From Paludibacteraceae bacterium (GTDB taxonomy: Bacteria; Bacteroidota; Bacteroidia; Bacteroidales; Paludibacteraceae), in NCBI GenBank assembly GCA_017444615.1, contig JAFSWF010000034.1:1-37331 (forward strand): a stretch of DNA of 37,331 bases. The letters run 5' to 3'. The translations under genes were made by a program, and so were the position numbers. The notes beneath the pieces were generated by a model, which was not told the DNA's origin, made no database searches, and saw only the letters and a program-made list of their open reading frames with translations. This document shows positions 23,933-31,565 of this stretch, in pieces. Position 1 is the stretch's first letter, and each line of letters starts with the position of its first letter.

Positions 23933-25233
23933 GCACACACTTAGCTAAACTGCTTAGCCGCGAGAACATTGAGATTAGTCTGTTGGACGAGCGTCAGGAT
24001 CGCTTAGGAGACCTGAGCGCCAACTATGACCTGCTGACCAAAGTAGGTAACCCTACCTCTATCCATGATTTACGAGATATAGGAGTGAACGGCTGTGACC
24101 TGTTCATCTCCGTTACGCCGCATGAGACGGAGAACATGACCGCGTGTCTGATTGCGAACGCCTTGGGCGCTAAACGCACGCTGGCCCGCATTGATAACTA
24201 CGAGTATTTACTGCCGGAGAACAAGAAATTCTTTGAGCAAATGGGTCTGAACCATCTCATCTATCCGGAAGTGCTGGCGGCCAACGAGATTGAAGAGAGT
24301 CTGCGCACGAACTGGATGCGATACCATTTGCACCTCTGTCAGGGTGCACTGGAACTGTGCATCGTCAAAGTGCGCGGCTCGGCGAAGATAATCGGTCAGA
24401 GTTTCGCTTCGGGCATCTATAACCACGGCAAGTACCGTATCGTAGCCATCAAACGTGACCAAGAGACCATCATTCCTCGCGGCGCAGATTCGGTGGAAGA
24501 GAACGACATGGTGTATTGCGTGTGCCCGAAGGAGAACATGGAGTTTATGCGGGAGGAGTTAGGCAAATCGAAACGGGAGATTAAGAATGTTATTTTCTTC
24601 GGCGGCGATCGTATAGCCCGCAAAGCGGCGACGGAGTTGATGAATGAGATGAATATCAAGATCATCGAGAAAGACCGCGAACTATGTACTATCTTGAGTG
24701 ACAAAGTGCCTAACGCGCTGATTATCAACGCCGACGGTAGCGACATGGATGTGCTCAAAGAGGAGGGTATTCAAGATGCAGACGCTTTTGTGGCGGTGAC
24801 CGATAGCAGTGAGGCGAATATCTTCGCATGCTTGGCCGCCAAACGGTTTGGTGTGCGGAAGACCATCGCAGAGGTGGAGAATCTGGATTATATCCCCATG
24901 GCTGAAGGTCTGGATATCGGTACGGTGCTCAATAAAAAGACCATCGCTGCCAGTTATATCTACCAGATGCTACTGGATGCCACGGTGCGCGGTGTGCATA
25001 ATCTGACTACCGCTGATGCGGAGATTGTAGAGTTCTACGCCAAAGAGGATAGTTTGATTACCAAGCATAAAGTGCGCCATTTGGATCTGCCTAAAGAAGC
25101 GAATATAGGTGGTATTGTGCGGGCGAACGAAGGTATCTTAGTCAACGGCGAAACGCAGATTATCGCCGGCGATTTAGTGGTAGTATTCTGCAAGAGTCAT
25201 GTCATCCGCGAATTAGAGCGTTTCTTCAAATGA
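23899..25233 (+). CDS. trkA: Trk potassium uptake regulatory subunit TrkA
   Basis: A 444-aa cytosolic NAD-binding regulator of the Trk K+ transporter. It consists of two tandem RCK units: Rossmann motif VGAGEVG (residues 6-12) with TrkA_C to about 220, then a second Rossmann-like half (VIFFGGDRIARKAATEL near 232) with its own TrkA_C. Length matches the two-RCK form. The start overlaps the dxs 3' end by 34 nt, and AAGGAGG (23885-23891) sits 7 nt before the ATG, one of the few Shine-Dalgarno-like sites in the window. The ATGA overlap with trkH indicates coupled translation of the two subunits. Confidence 0.93.
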   Translation: MRIIIVGAGEVGTHLAKLLSRENIEISLLDERQDRLGDLSANYDLLTKVGNPTSIHDLRDIGVNGCDLFISVTPHETENMTACLIANALGAKRTLARIDNYEYLLPENKKFFEQMGLNHLIYPEVLAANEIEESLRTNWMRYHLHLCQGALELCIVKVRGSAKIIGQSFASGIYNHGKYRIVAIKRDQETIIPRGADSVEENDMVYCVCPKENMEFMREELGKSKREIKNVIFFGGDRIARKAATELMNEMNIKIIEKDRELCTILSDKVPNALIINADGSDMDVLKEEGIQDADAFVAVTDSSEANIFACLAAKRFGVRKTIAEVENLDYIPMAEGLDIGTVLNKKTIAASYIYQMLLDATVRGVHNLTTADAEIVEFYAKEDSLITKHKVRHLDLPKEANIGGIVRANEGILVNGETQIIAGDLVVVFCKSHVIRELERFFK

Positions 25234-26681
25234 CACGAACATTTAACTGGCGGCTTATCTTCAAGACCATGGGCGTGCTGACGACCTTGGAAGCCATCTT
25301 TATGTTGGTACCGACGGTCACAGCGTGGTGGTACGACGAAGCCGATTTAGGGGCTTGGGTCGTATCGTCGCTGATCACGTGGTTGAGCAGTTGGTGGATG
25401 TTACTCGCCGGTCGCAAGGCAGAGAAACGAGTAGGCGAACGCGAAGGATACGTTATTGTAGCCACGGTATGGTTGGTGTATTCGGTGTTTGGATTGCTGC
25501 CGTATTGGTTAAGCGGGGCGTTGCCTTCTATCACCAATGCGTGGTATGAGACGATGGCAGGTTTTACCACCACCGGTTCAACCGTCTTTACCGACGTAAC
25601 GGCACAAACGCACTCCATCCTACTATGGCGTGCATTAACGCAGTGGGTTGGCGGTATGGGTATTATCGTGCTGAGCGTGGCTATTCTGCCGATGTTCGGA
25701 TTGGGTGGCATGCAGCTCTATAGCGCCGAAGTGACCGGCGTCAGTTACGAAAAACTCAGTCCGCGAATAGCCGACACCGCCAAACATATGTGGATTACGT
25801 ATATCGGGCTGACGGTGGTCGAAGGACTGCTGTTATGGCTGTTAGGGATGGGTAAGTTCGAGGCCCTCTGCCACGCCATGAGTACGATCTCCACCGGAGG
25901 TTTTGCCACGCATCAAGACAGTGTGATGGCGTTTGGTCCGGGTATTCAATGGACGATTGCTTTCTTTATGCTCCTATCGGGTATTAACTTCACGCAACTG
26001 ATTTATCTTTTCCGCGGCCGGCCTCAGCGGATGTTCCATGACGAAGAAACGCGCTGGTACGTAGGAGCATGTCTGTTCAGCGGTTTATTATTGGCCTTCG
26101 GTCTCCTGCTTTTCTCGGGCGGACAATTGGACAGTGTGCGCAAAGGGCTATTCACCTCTATCTCGATGATCAGTTCGACGGGCTTTGTAGCCACGGATTA
26201 TATGATTTGGCCGCCTATCCTGTGGATGCTGGTTTTCTTCTTGATGCTTACAGGCGGTGCGAGCGGTTCGACAGCCGGAGGTATGAAATGGGTACGTATC
26301 GGAATTTTTGCCAAGTCTGCCTTAACAGAGATCAAACGGCGTATTCACCCGAATGCCGTTATACCGGTTCGCTTCAACGGTCGTACGGTAAGCGAAGTGA
26401 CGACGAGTAATGTGATGGCGTTCATGTTCTTCTACATGGTCATTATCATGTTAGCTTCACTTTGTTTCTGCGCGTGTGGGATTGGCTTTGACGAATCGAT
26501 TGGAGTGGCCGTGTCGATGATTGGCAACGTGGGTGTGTCGATTGGTCAATGGGGTTCAAGCGGTTGCTATGCCGCCTTCCCTGCTGTGGCCAAATGGGCT
26601 GCTACGCTGGTGATGCTCATCGGGCGTTTGGAGATCTTTACGGTTTTATTACTCTTTAGCCGTTCCCTTTGGAAGAAGTGA
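25230..26681 (+). CDS. trkH: Trk potassium uptake transmembrane subunit TrkH
   Basis: A 483-aa integral inner-membrane protein of the TrkH/KtrB family that forms the K+ path gated by TrkA. Four membrane-pore-membrane repeats are expected; the selectivity-filter-like loops are visible as AGFTTTGSTVFTD, STGGFATHQDS, SSTGFVATDY and GNVGVSIGQWG. Many hydrophobic segments with few charges support the topology. The start is coupled to trkA by ATGA. The TGA stop lies at the head of a GTGAAAG repeat. Confidence 0.93.
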   Translation: MTRTFNWRLIFKTMGVLTTLEAIFMLVPTVTAWWYDEADLGAWVVSSLITWLSSWWMLLAGRKAEKRVGEREGYVIVATVWLVYSVFGLLPYWLSGALPSITNAWYETMAGFTTTGSTVFTDVTAQTHSILLWRALTQWVGGMGIIVLSVAILPMFGLGGMQLYSAEVTGVSYEKLSPRIADTAKHMWITYIGLTVVEGLLLWLLGMGKFEALCHAMSTISTGGFATHQDSVMAFGPGIQWTIAFFMLLSGINFTQLIYLFRGRPQRMFHDEETRWYVGACLFSGLLLAFGLLLFSGGQLDSVRKGLFTSISMISSTGFVATDYMIWPPILWMLVFFLMLTGGASGSTAGGMKWVRIGIFAKSALTEIKRRIHPNAVIPVRFNGRTVSEVTTSNVMAFMFFYMVIIMLASLCFCACGIGFDESIGVAVSMIGNVGVSIGQWGSSGCYAAFPAVAKWAATLVMLIGRLEIFTVLLLFSRSLWKK

Positions 26682-26709
26682 AAGGTGAAAAGTGAAAGGT
26701 GAAAGGTGA
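26677..26709. repeat. GTGAAAG repeat beginning at a stop codon
   Basis: About four units of GTGAAAGGTGAAA bridge the trkH stop (TGA 26679-26681) and the next start codon. It supplies the purine-rich sequence upstream of that ATG and could act as a ribosome-binding region. Confidence 0.75.
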
Positions 26710-28067
26710 TGAGGCCGCATCAAGTTCTATTGTTTATTATTGCCGTGATGGTCTGTTTGGGAACACTGTGTTTTGTGCTCCCTGAGCGTGTGACGATAGG
26801 CGACAAGACACTTCGATGGCCGACGATGGCGGAAGTGTTAGGGGTGGAGACATCAGCCATCAGTAGTCAGTTATCAGAAGAGACGGAAAATCCGGTAGAT
26901 ACCGTGATACCGGAATACAGAGATACCGGAATACCGGAAATTTCGAAGAATCCGGAGACTCCGGTGGATACTGTTCTTCCGGAAGCGCCTAAGCCTCAGC
27001 CTGTGGCGCAGGATGTGCCGAAAGTAAATGTTGATTCGACTACCGACAGCCGCGTTTATTTAGCCGCCTTCTATAGTGCCTTAGGGGAAGCGGGTACACA
27101 CAAAGTACGGGTACTCCATTACGGCGACAGTCAGATTGAAGAGGACCGAATGACGCAACAGATACGCGAGAAATTGCAAGCCCATTATGGCGGTTCGGGT
27201 GCAGGTTTATTGCCTTTAGCACAAACCATCCCCAGCCGCACGGTGCGTCAACGATTAAAGATGAACGGACGAACTATCACGCCGCAACAGGGTCCTCGAC
27301 GATATATCGTCTATGGTCCTAAGCGTGACCAACGCAAGGATGGTAAGTACGGTGTGATGGGGCAAGTAGCGATGATGAACGATAGTCTCGTCAAAGGTAG
27401 CGAAGCTTTAACCGCCATCTGTACTCCTCTGGACGGTCGGCTGCGATATGAGATCATGCGTGTGTTCGCGGATAGCAGTATTGCGTGCGAGCAAAGCGGA
27501 GACACCGTGCGACTGAACGGTCGCGGTGCTGTATATGGACTCTCTCAAGAGAGTTCAACAGGCGTTATTGTGGATAACATCCCTATGCGTGGCTGTTTAG
27601 GACTGGTGTTCACCAAGATGGACAGTGCCCAGTTGGCAACCTTCTACCGCGAAGAGAATGTGCGGTTAATCATTATGCAATTCGGCGGAAACGCTATCCC
27701 GTTCAATGAGACACCCAGTACTATCCGCTCGATTGTACATGGCCTACGTGAACAAGTCCGAACGATCAAAGCCTATGCACCCGAAGCCAGCATTCTGTTT
27801 ATTGGTCCGAGCGATATGTTGCAGCAGACAGATGGCGAATGGCAGACGTATCCGATGATTCCGTACATGGACCGACTGCTGCGCAAAATGGCATTGGAGG
27901 AACATATCGCGTATTTTAGTCTCTATCAATGGATGGGCGGAAGCGGTAGTATGAAACGCTGGCAAGAAGTAGGATTAGCCGGAAACGATGGTATTCATTT
28001 CTATCGATCGGGCGCCCGCAAAGCAGGAAATGCAGTAGCAGAATGGATTTTATCCGGCACATATTAG
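26709..28067 (+). CDS. Membrane-anchored SGNH hydrolase-like protein (acyltransferase partner)
   Basis: A 452-aa protein from the ATG at 26709; a GTG three bases earlier lies in repeat sequence. An N-terminal membrane segment (VLLFIIAVMVCLGTLCFVL) precedes a repeat-rich Pro/Glu linker (about residues 47-105), then an SGNH-fold domain: HYGDSQIEED with nucleophile Ser141 (block I), FGGNA with Asn328 (block III) and DGIHF with Asp427 and His430 (block V). The next gene, overlapping by 25 nt, is an MBOAT acyltransferase. Such pairs (AlgI with AlgJ/AlgX, PatA with PatB) O-acetylate polysaccharides; here the SGNH protein would transfer the acyl group on the periplasmic side. The target glycan is unknown. 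Confidence 0.82.
   Translation: MRPHQVLLFIIAVMVCLGTLCFVLPERVTIGDKTLRWPTMAEVLGVETSAISSQLSEETENPVDTVIPEYRDTGIPEISKNPETPVDTVLPEAPKPQPVAQDVPKVNVDSTTDSRVYLAAFYSALGEAGTHKVRVLHYGDSQIEEDRMTQQIREKLQAHYGGSGAGLLPLAQTIPSRTVRQRLKMNGRTITPQQGPRRYIVYGPKRDQRKDGKYGVMGQVAMMNDSLVKGSEALTAICTPLDGRLRYEIMRVFADSSIACEQSGDTVRLNGRGAVYGLSQESSTGVIVDNIPMRGCLGLVFTKMDSAQLATFYREENVRLIIMQFGGNAIPFNETPSTIRSIVHGLREQVRTIKAYAPEASILFIGPSDMLQQTDGEWQTYPMIPYMDRLLRKMALEEHIAYFSLYQWMGGSGSMKRWQEVGLAGNDGIHFYRSGARKAGNAVAEWILSGTY
26850..27000 (+). repeat. Repeat-derived linker in the SGNH gene
   Basis: A CATCAGCCATCAGTAGTCAG tract (26850-26869) is followed by GATACCGGAATACCGGAA-like and TCCGG words. It encodes a disordered SQLSEETENPVDTV / DTGIPE / NPETPVDTVLPE linker between membrane anchor and catalytic domain. 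Confidence 0.6.
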
Positions 28068-29968
28068 GATTTAACGCAGACAGTCCGTTGCTGTTCACCC
28101 AATTCTATTTTTGGGCATTTTTTGCGTTGGTCTATGCGCTCTTTGCGCTGCTTATGAGCATTCAGCCATCAGCATTCAGCCATCAGAAACTGCATCTCCG
28201 CAATGTCTATCTGCTGTTCGTTAGTTGGTTCTTTTATTATAAGACCAGTGGACTATTCCTGCTCATTCTCGCTTTCGTCACCCTCTCCGACTGGCTCATT
28301 GCACAAAGAATTCAGCATTCAGCATTCAGAAATCAGAAGACTGCGTGGCTGGTATTGTCAGTCATTATAGACCTTGGATTATTGGCTTATTTCAAATACG
28401 CCTATTTCTTCACCAATATGGTCAATGACCTGTTTGGAACGGGTTTTCAGGTGTTTGATATCTTTGCCTATGTGGGTAACGGTTTTGCGAAAGCAGGGCG
28501 GTTTAGCGTAGATACGATCGTGCTGCCGGTCGGTATTTCGTTTTTTATCTTCCAAGTTATCTCGTACACAGCGGACGTCTATCGCGGACGCATACAGCCA
28601 GTTAAGAACATTCTTGATTTCGGGTTCTATGTCAGTTTCTTCCCGCAGTTAGTGGCAGGACCTATTGTGCGCGCAGAGGAGTTTATTCCGCAGTTGTATA
28701 AACCGTTTCGGCTGAGCCGCAGGCTCTTCGGCGTAGCGGTGTTCTGGATACTGAATGGCTTGGCGAAAAAGATTATCATGTCTGATTATTTGGCCGTGAA
28801 TATCATCGACCGTGTGTTTGATAATCCGTTGTTGTTCTCGGGCTTTGAGAACCTGTTCGCACTCTTTGCTTATTCGCTGCAAGTCTATGCGGATTTCTCC
28901 GGCTATACAGATATTGCCATCGGTGTAGCGATGCTGATGGGCTTCTATCTGCCGATGAACTTCAATAGTCCGTATAAGTCGCAGAGTCCTCAGGAGTTCT
29001 GGCGGCGATGGCATATGTCGCTTGGACGATGGCTAAAGACGTATCTCTATATTCCGTTAGGCGGTAATCGAAAGATTGGTTTTGGTACCTATTTCTGGCT
29101 ATCTCTGATTGCTTTTGTTTCTGCTGCCCTGACCGGCTGGTGGTGGATAGTATTGGTTATTGGTAGTTTGTTATTGGTTATTGGCGTTATTGACTACCAA
29201 TGGAAAAAATCAATCACCAATCACCAATCACCAATCACCAATCGTCAAAAACTCCTTTACTCCAACCTTAACTCCTTCATCACGCAGGTATTAGGCGGTT
29301 TATGGCATGGTGCCAGTTGGAACTTCATTATTTGGGGCGGTATCAATGGCATCGGTATGATTGTGGAGAAGATCTGGCGTAAGATGAATTGGCATATTCG
29401 TTTTGCGTCCATGACGCTGCTGACCTTTGGTCTTTGCGCTACCGACTACTACACCAACCTACCGGCATGGCGACTGTTCGCCGTGTGGGCTGCGATTGTA
29501 TGGGCAGGAACTGCTATCCGCTATGTGTATTGGCTCATCACCATGGACAAAAAGGTCAATCATCAATTGTCCGTTATCAATGCCAAGCTTGGGCAAGCAT
29601 GGGCAATTATTCAGACCTTCACCTTCATCACCTTCACGCGGTTGTTCTTCCGCAGCAGCAGCAACTTAGACCCTGCCACGGCGAATGAGGTAGCGTGGGC
29701 GACGGCGAAGAATATGGTCAATCAGATTGGCGGGGCATGGAACAATGCTATTATTCCGGAATTCCTGTGGGAATACCGATGGGTAGTGGCGATGTTTATT
29801 GCCGGAATGATTATTCACTGGTTGCCGACCAATTGGAAGCGGCGGTATCGTTTGTGGTTCAGCTCGATGCCGCTATGGCTGATGGTAGTGGCAGTCTGCG
29901 TGGCTATCGTCGTCATCTATCAGTTCGTCACAGCGGATATGCAACCGTTTATTTACTTTCAATTTTGA
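28043..29968 (+). CDS. MBOAT family O-acyltransferase (AlgI/PatA-like)
   Basis: A 641-aa multispanning inner-membrane protein of the membrane-bound O-acyltransferase family. Key blocks are GISFFIFQVISYTADVYRG, the FWRRWHMSLGRWLKTYLYIP block with His324, and GLWHGASWNFIIWG with the presumed catalytic His422. It would move acyl groups (often acetyl) across the inner membrane to its SGNH partner encoded just upstream. It is longer than AlgI (about 520 aa); some of the extra length is repeat-derived: SIQPSAFSHQ (28158-28187), IQHSAFRNQ (28310-28340), a repeat-rich segment at 29153-29247 and NHQLSVIN (29552-29585), all in loops between membrane segments. Confidence 0.9.
   Translation: MDFIRHILGFNADSPLLFTQFYFWAFFALVYALFALLMSIQPSAFSHQKLHLRNVYLLFVSWFFYYKTSGLFLLILAFVTLSDWLIAQRIQHSAFRNQKTAWLVLSVIIDLGLLAYFKYAYFFTNMVNDLFGTGFQVFDIFAYVGNGFAKAGRFSVDTIVLPVGISFFIFQVISYTADVYRGRIQPVKNILDFGFYVSFFPQLVAGPIVRAEEFIPQLYKPFRLSRRLFGVAVFWILNGLAKKIIMSDYLAVNIIDRVFDNPLLFSGFENLFALFAYSLQVYADFSGYTDIAIGVAMLMGFYLPMNFNSPYKSQSPQEFWRRWHMSLGRWLKTYLYIPLGGNRKIGFGTYFWLSLIAFVSAALTGWWWIVLVIGSLLLVIGVIDYQWKKSITNHQSPITNRQKLLYSNLNSFITQVLGGLWHGASWNFIIWGGINGIGMIVEKIWRKMNWHIRFASMTLLTFGLCATDYYTNLPAWRLFAVWAAIVWAGTAIRYVYWLITMDKKVNHQLSVINAKLGQAWAIIQTFTFITFTRLFFRSSSNLDPATANEVAWATAKNMVNQIGGAWNNAIIPEFLWEYRWVVAMFIAGMIIHWLPTNWKRRYRLWFSSMPLWLMVVAVCVAIVVIYQFVTADMQPFIYFQF
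28158..28187 (+). repeat. CATTCAGCCATCAG repeat in the MBOAT gene
   Basis: Two copies of GCATTCAGCCATCAG in tandem encode SIQPSAFSHQ after the first membrane segment. This is the cleanest copy of the family. Confidence 0.8.
28310..28340 (+). repeat. ATTCAGCATTCAG repeat in the MBOAT gene
   Basis: TTCAGCATTCAGCATTCAGA then AATCAGAAG encodes IQHSAFRNQK in the next loop. Same family as 28158-28187. Confidence 0.75.
29153..29247 (+). repeat. TTGGTTATTGG and AATCACC repeats in the MBOAT gene
   Basis: Repeats of TTATTGGT (29153-29196) encode a hydrophobic VLVIGSLLLVIGV segment. The following AATCACC tandem (29209-29247, over three units) encodes TNHQSPITNRQ. The two tracts are approximate reverse complements (ATTGGT against ACCAAT). 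Confidence 0.7.
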
Positions 29969-29995
29969 CCGGTTTAGAACCGGAGCAAGTTATCC

Positions 29996-30571
29996 ATGCA
30001 GATTGTTGGCATCACAGGAGGAATAGGAAGTGGCAAATCCACCATCGCACGCGAACTGTCGAGAAGAGGGTTTGCGGTCTATGACTGTGACCAAGAAGCG
30101 AAACGAATCATCGCAGAGAATACCGAAGTGCAGAAGGCTATCATAGCCTTGCTAGGAGAAGAAGCCTTTGTTGGTGGGCAATACAACACATCGTACGTAG
30201 CGCAGCGGGCCTTTGCCGAGCCGGAACTGCTCAAGCGCCTAAATGCCATCGTTCATCCTGCTGTCCTTAACGACCTTAAGGACCTTAAGGACACTAAGGA
30301 CCTTCTCTTTGTGGAGTCAGCCATCTTATTCGAAGCAGGTCTGGATAAGCTATGCGATCAGGTTGTATGCGTGGATGCGCCCGAAGAGGTTCGCATCGCC
30401 CGCACTATGGCGCGCGATCATTGTGACGAAGCGCACGTGCGAGCGCGTATGCGCCGTCAGACATCAGCCTTCAGCTATCCCCATTCAGACCAAAAGAAAA
30501 CCATCGTCCTCATGAACGATGGTTCGCAATCAATAGAAGGGTTAGTCGATTCCCTAATCGCTAAACTCTGA
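29996..30571 (+). CDS. coaE: Dephospho-CoA kinase
   Basis: A 191-aa cytosolic enzyme for the last step of coenzyme A synthesis (ATP-dependent phosphorylation of dephospho-CoA). The P-loop GGIGSGKST lies at residues 8-16, DCDQEAK near 31 replaces the usual DAD motif region, IVHPAV (about 85) and FVESAILFEAGLD (about 105-117) are typical. Two repeat tracts lie in the frame: LNDLKDLKDTKDL (a 9-bp period, 30263-30304) and QTSAFSYPHSD (30455-30490). The C-terminus also contains a hairpin that looks like the terminator of the convergent nadC. The gene starts 27 nt after the MBOAT gene. Confidence 0.92.
   Translation: MQIVGITGGIGSGKSTIARELSRRGFAVYDCDQEAKRIIAENTEVQKAIIALLGEEAFVGGQYNTSYVAQRAFAEPELLKRLNAIVHPAVLNDLKDLKDTKDLLFVESAILFEAGLDKLCDQVVCVDAPEEVRIARTMARDHCDEAHVRARMRRQTSAFSYPHSDQKKTIVLMNDGSQSIEGLVDSLIAKL
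30263..30304 (+). repeat. Nine-bp tandem repeat (AAGGACCTT) in coaE
   Basis: Units GACCTTAAG / GACCTTAAG / GACACTAAG / GACCTT encode repeated D-L-K triplets. The 9-bp period keeps the frame for any copy number, and the unit is close to palindromic (CCTTAAGG). Confidence 0.75.
30455..30490 (+). repeat. CAGCCTTCAG-type repeat in coaE
   Basis: GTCAGACATCAGCCTTCAG followed by CCCCATTCAGACC encodes RQTSAFSYPHSDQ. It is read in a different frame from the copies in the amylases but in the same sense orientation. Confidence 0.6.
30491..30524 (-). terminator. Intrinsic terminator of nadC located inside coaE
   Basis: The perfect 9-bp stem AACCATCGT/ACGATGGTT (30499-30507, 30516-30524) with an 8-nt loop is followed on the minus strand by TTTTCTTTTG. 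It lies about 57 nt beyond the nadC stop, within the 3' coding region of the opposing coaE. Confidence 0.65.
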
Positions 30572-30580
30572 ATGCTAAAC

Positions 30581-31477
30581 CTACTTCACCGCCTTGAAAC
30601 TCATATCTAAGCTCTTATAACTATGCGTCAAGGCACCGACGGAAATGAAGTCCACGCCTTGCAATGCATAGTCGCGCAATGTATCGATGGTGATACCGCC
30701 GCTTGATTCAATCTCCATATGCCGACCGGCTGTTTTCTCCCAAGCTCGAATGAGGTCCACCGCCTCTTTGGTCTTCGCAGGGGTGAAGTTATCCAACATA
30801 ATACGATCGGGGATATTGGTCGCCAAGGCCTCGTTGATTTCATCGAAATTACGCACCTCAATCTCTATCTTCATATTGAGAAATTTCTGCGCTTTTTCGG
30901 GGTGCTCGGAAGCACTCGTCTTGCAGTAATCGCGTGCGCGCACCAATGCATTTGTGATTCCTCCGGCAAAATCCACGTGGTTATCCTTGAGCAGAATCAT
31001 ATCGAATAAACCGATGCGATGGTTCATACCGCCACCGATGGCTACGGCCTCTTTCTCCAAATACCGCAGTCCGGGCGTCGTTTTGCGAGTGTCGAGCACA
31101 TGACAACCGGTGTCTGCAATCAAACTCTGATAGCGGTGAGCCGTGGTGGCTACACCGGACATGCGTTGCATTACATTGAGCATAGTTCGCTCAATCTGCA
31201 GCAGACTCAGCTCCTTGCCATAGACCTTAAATGCCACGTCTCCTGGTTTAACCAGTGCACCGTCGCTCAGGAACTGCTCTACCTTGCACTCGGGGTCGAA
31301 ATAGTGGATAATCTCCTTCGCCACTTCCACACCGGCCAACACACCGGTATCCTTGATAATAAGTTGCTGACAACCCATCTGAGTAGGCGGAATACAACTG
31401 AGCGACGTATGGTCGCCATCTCGAATGTCTTCTTCAAACCAAATAGCAATTAGCTTGCGTAGTTCTTGCTTGTCCAT
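30581..31477 (-). CDS. nadC: Nicotinate-nucleotide pyrophosphorylase (carboxylating)
   Basis: A 298-aa cytosolic enzyme turning quinolinate and PRPP into nicotinate mononucleotide in de novo NAD synthesis. Motifs: EDIRDGDHTS near residue 15, the core LDTRKTTPGLRYLEK (about 135-150), GGGMNHRIGLFDMILLKDNH (about 155-175), IEIEVRN (about 203) and SSGGI (about 260). Length is normal for the family. I use the ATG at 31477 because it begins MDKQELRKLI and sits just below a good promoter; the longer frame to 31630 runs through that promoter. It is convergent with coaE (9 nt between stops) and divergent from the barrel gene. Confidence 0.94.
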   Translation of the reverse strand: MDKQELRKLIAIWFEEDIRDGDHTSLSCIPPTQMGCQQLIIKDTGVLAGVEVAKEIIHYFDPECKVEQFLSDGALVKPGDVAFKVYGKELSLLQIERTMLNVMQRMSGVATTAHRYQSLIADTGCHVLDTRKTTPGLRYLEKEAVAIGGGMNHRIGLFDMILLKDNHVDFAGGITNALVRARDYCKTSASEHPEKAQKFLNMKIEIEVRNFDEINEALATNIPDRIMLDNFTPAKTKEAVDLIRAWEKTAGRHMEIESSGGITIDTLRDYALQGVDFISVGALTHSYKSLDMSFKAVK

Positions 31478-31500
31478 AAGATAAGAATTAAAATTTGGCA

Positions 31501-31532
31501 CAAAAGTACACTTTTTTTTGCATATGTGCAAA
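31501..31532 (-). promoter_or_regulatory. Promoter for nadC
   Basis: On the minus strand, TTTG (31529-31532), a 20-nt spacer and TACTTTTG (31501-31508). The -33 element is one arm of the palindrome TTTGCA-TATG-TGCAAA (31517-31532); the other arm is the -33 element of the divergent promoter. Confidence 0.7.
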
Positions 31533-31548
31533 TTTTTTAGTAAATTTG
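31517..31548 (+). promoter_or_regulatory. Promoter for the outer-membrane barrel gene
   Basis: TTTG (31517-31520), a 20-nt spacer and TAAATTTG (31541-31548), 17 nt before the ATG. It is interleaved with the nadC promoter, so polymerase or a regulator on the shared palindrome could affect both. Confidence 0.7.
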
Positions 31549-31565
31549 CCGCGATTTTTAGAACT

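Noticed and set aside
29970..29984. Terminator after the MBOAT gene (CCGGTT-TAG-AACCGG)
   Set aside because: The stem is only 6 bp, no T-run follows, and coaE begins 12 nt later on the same strand.
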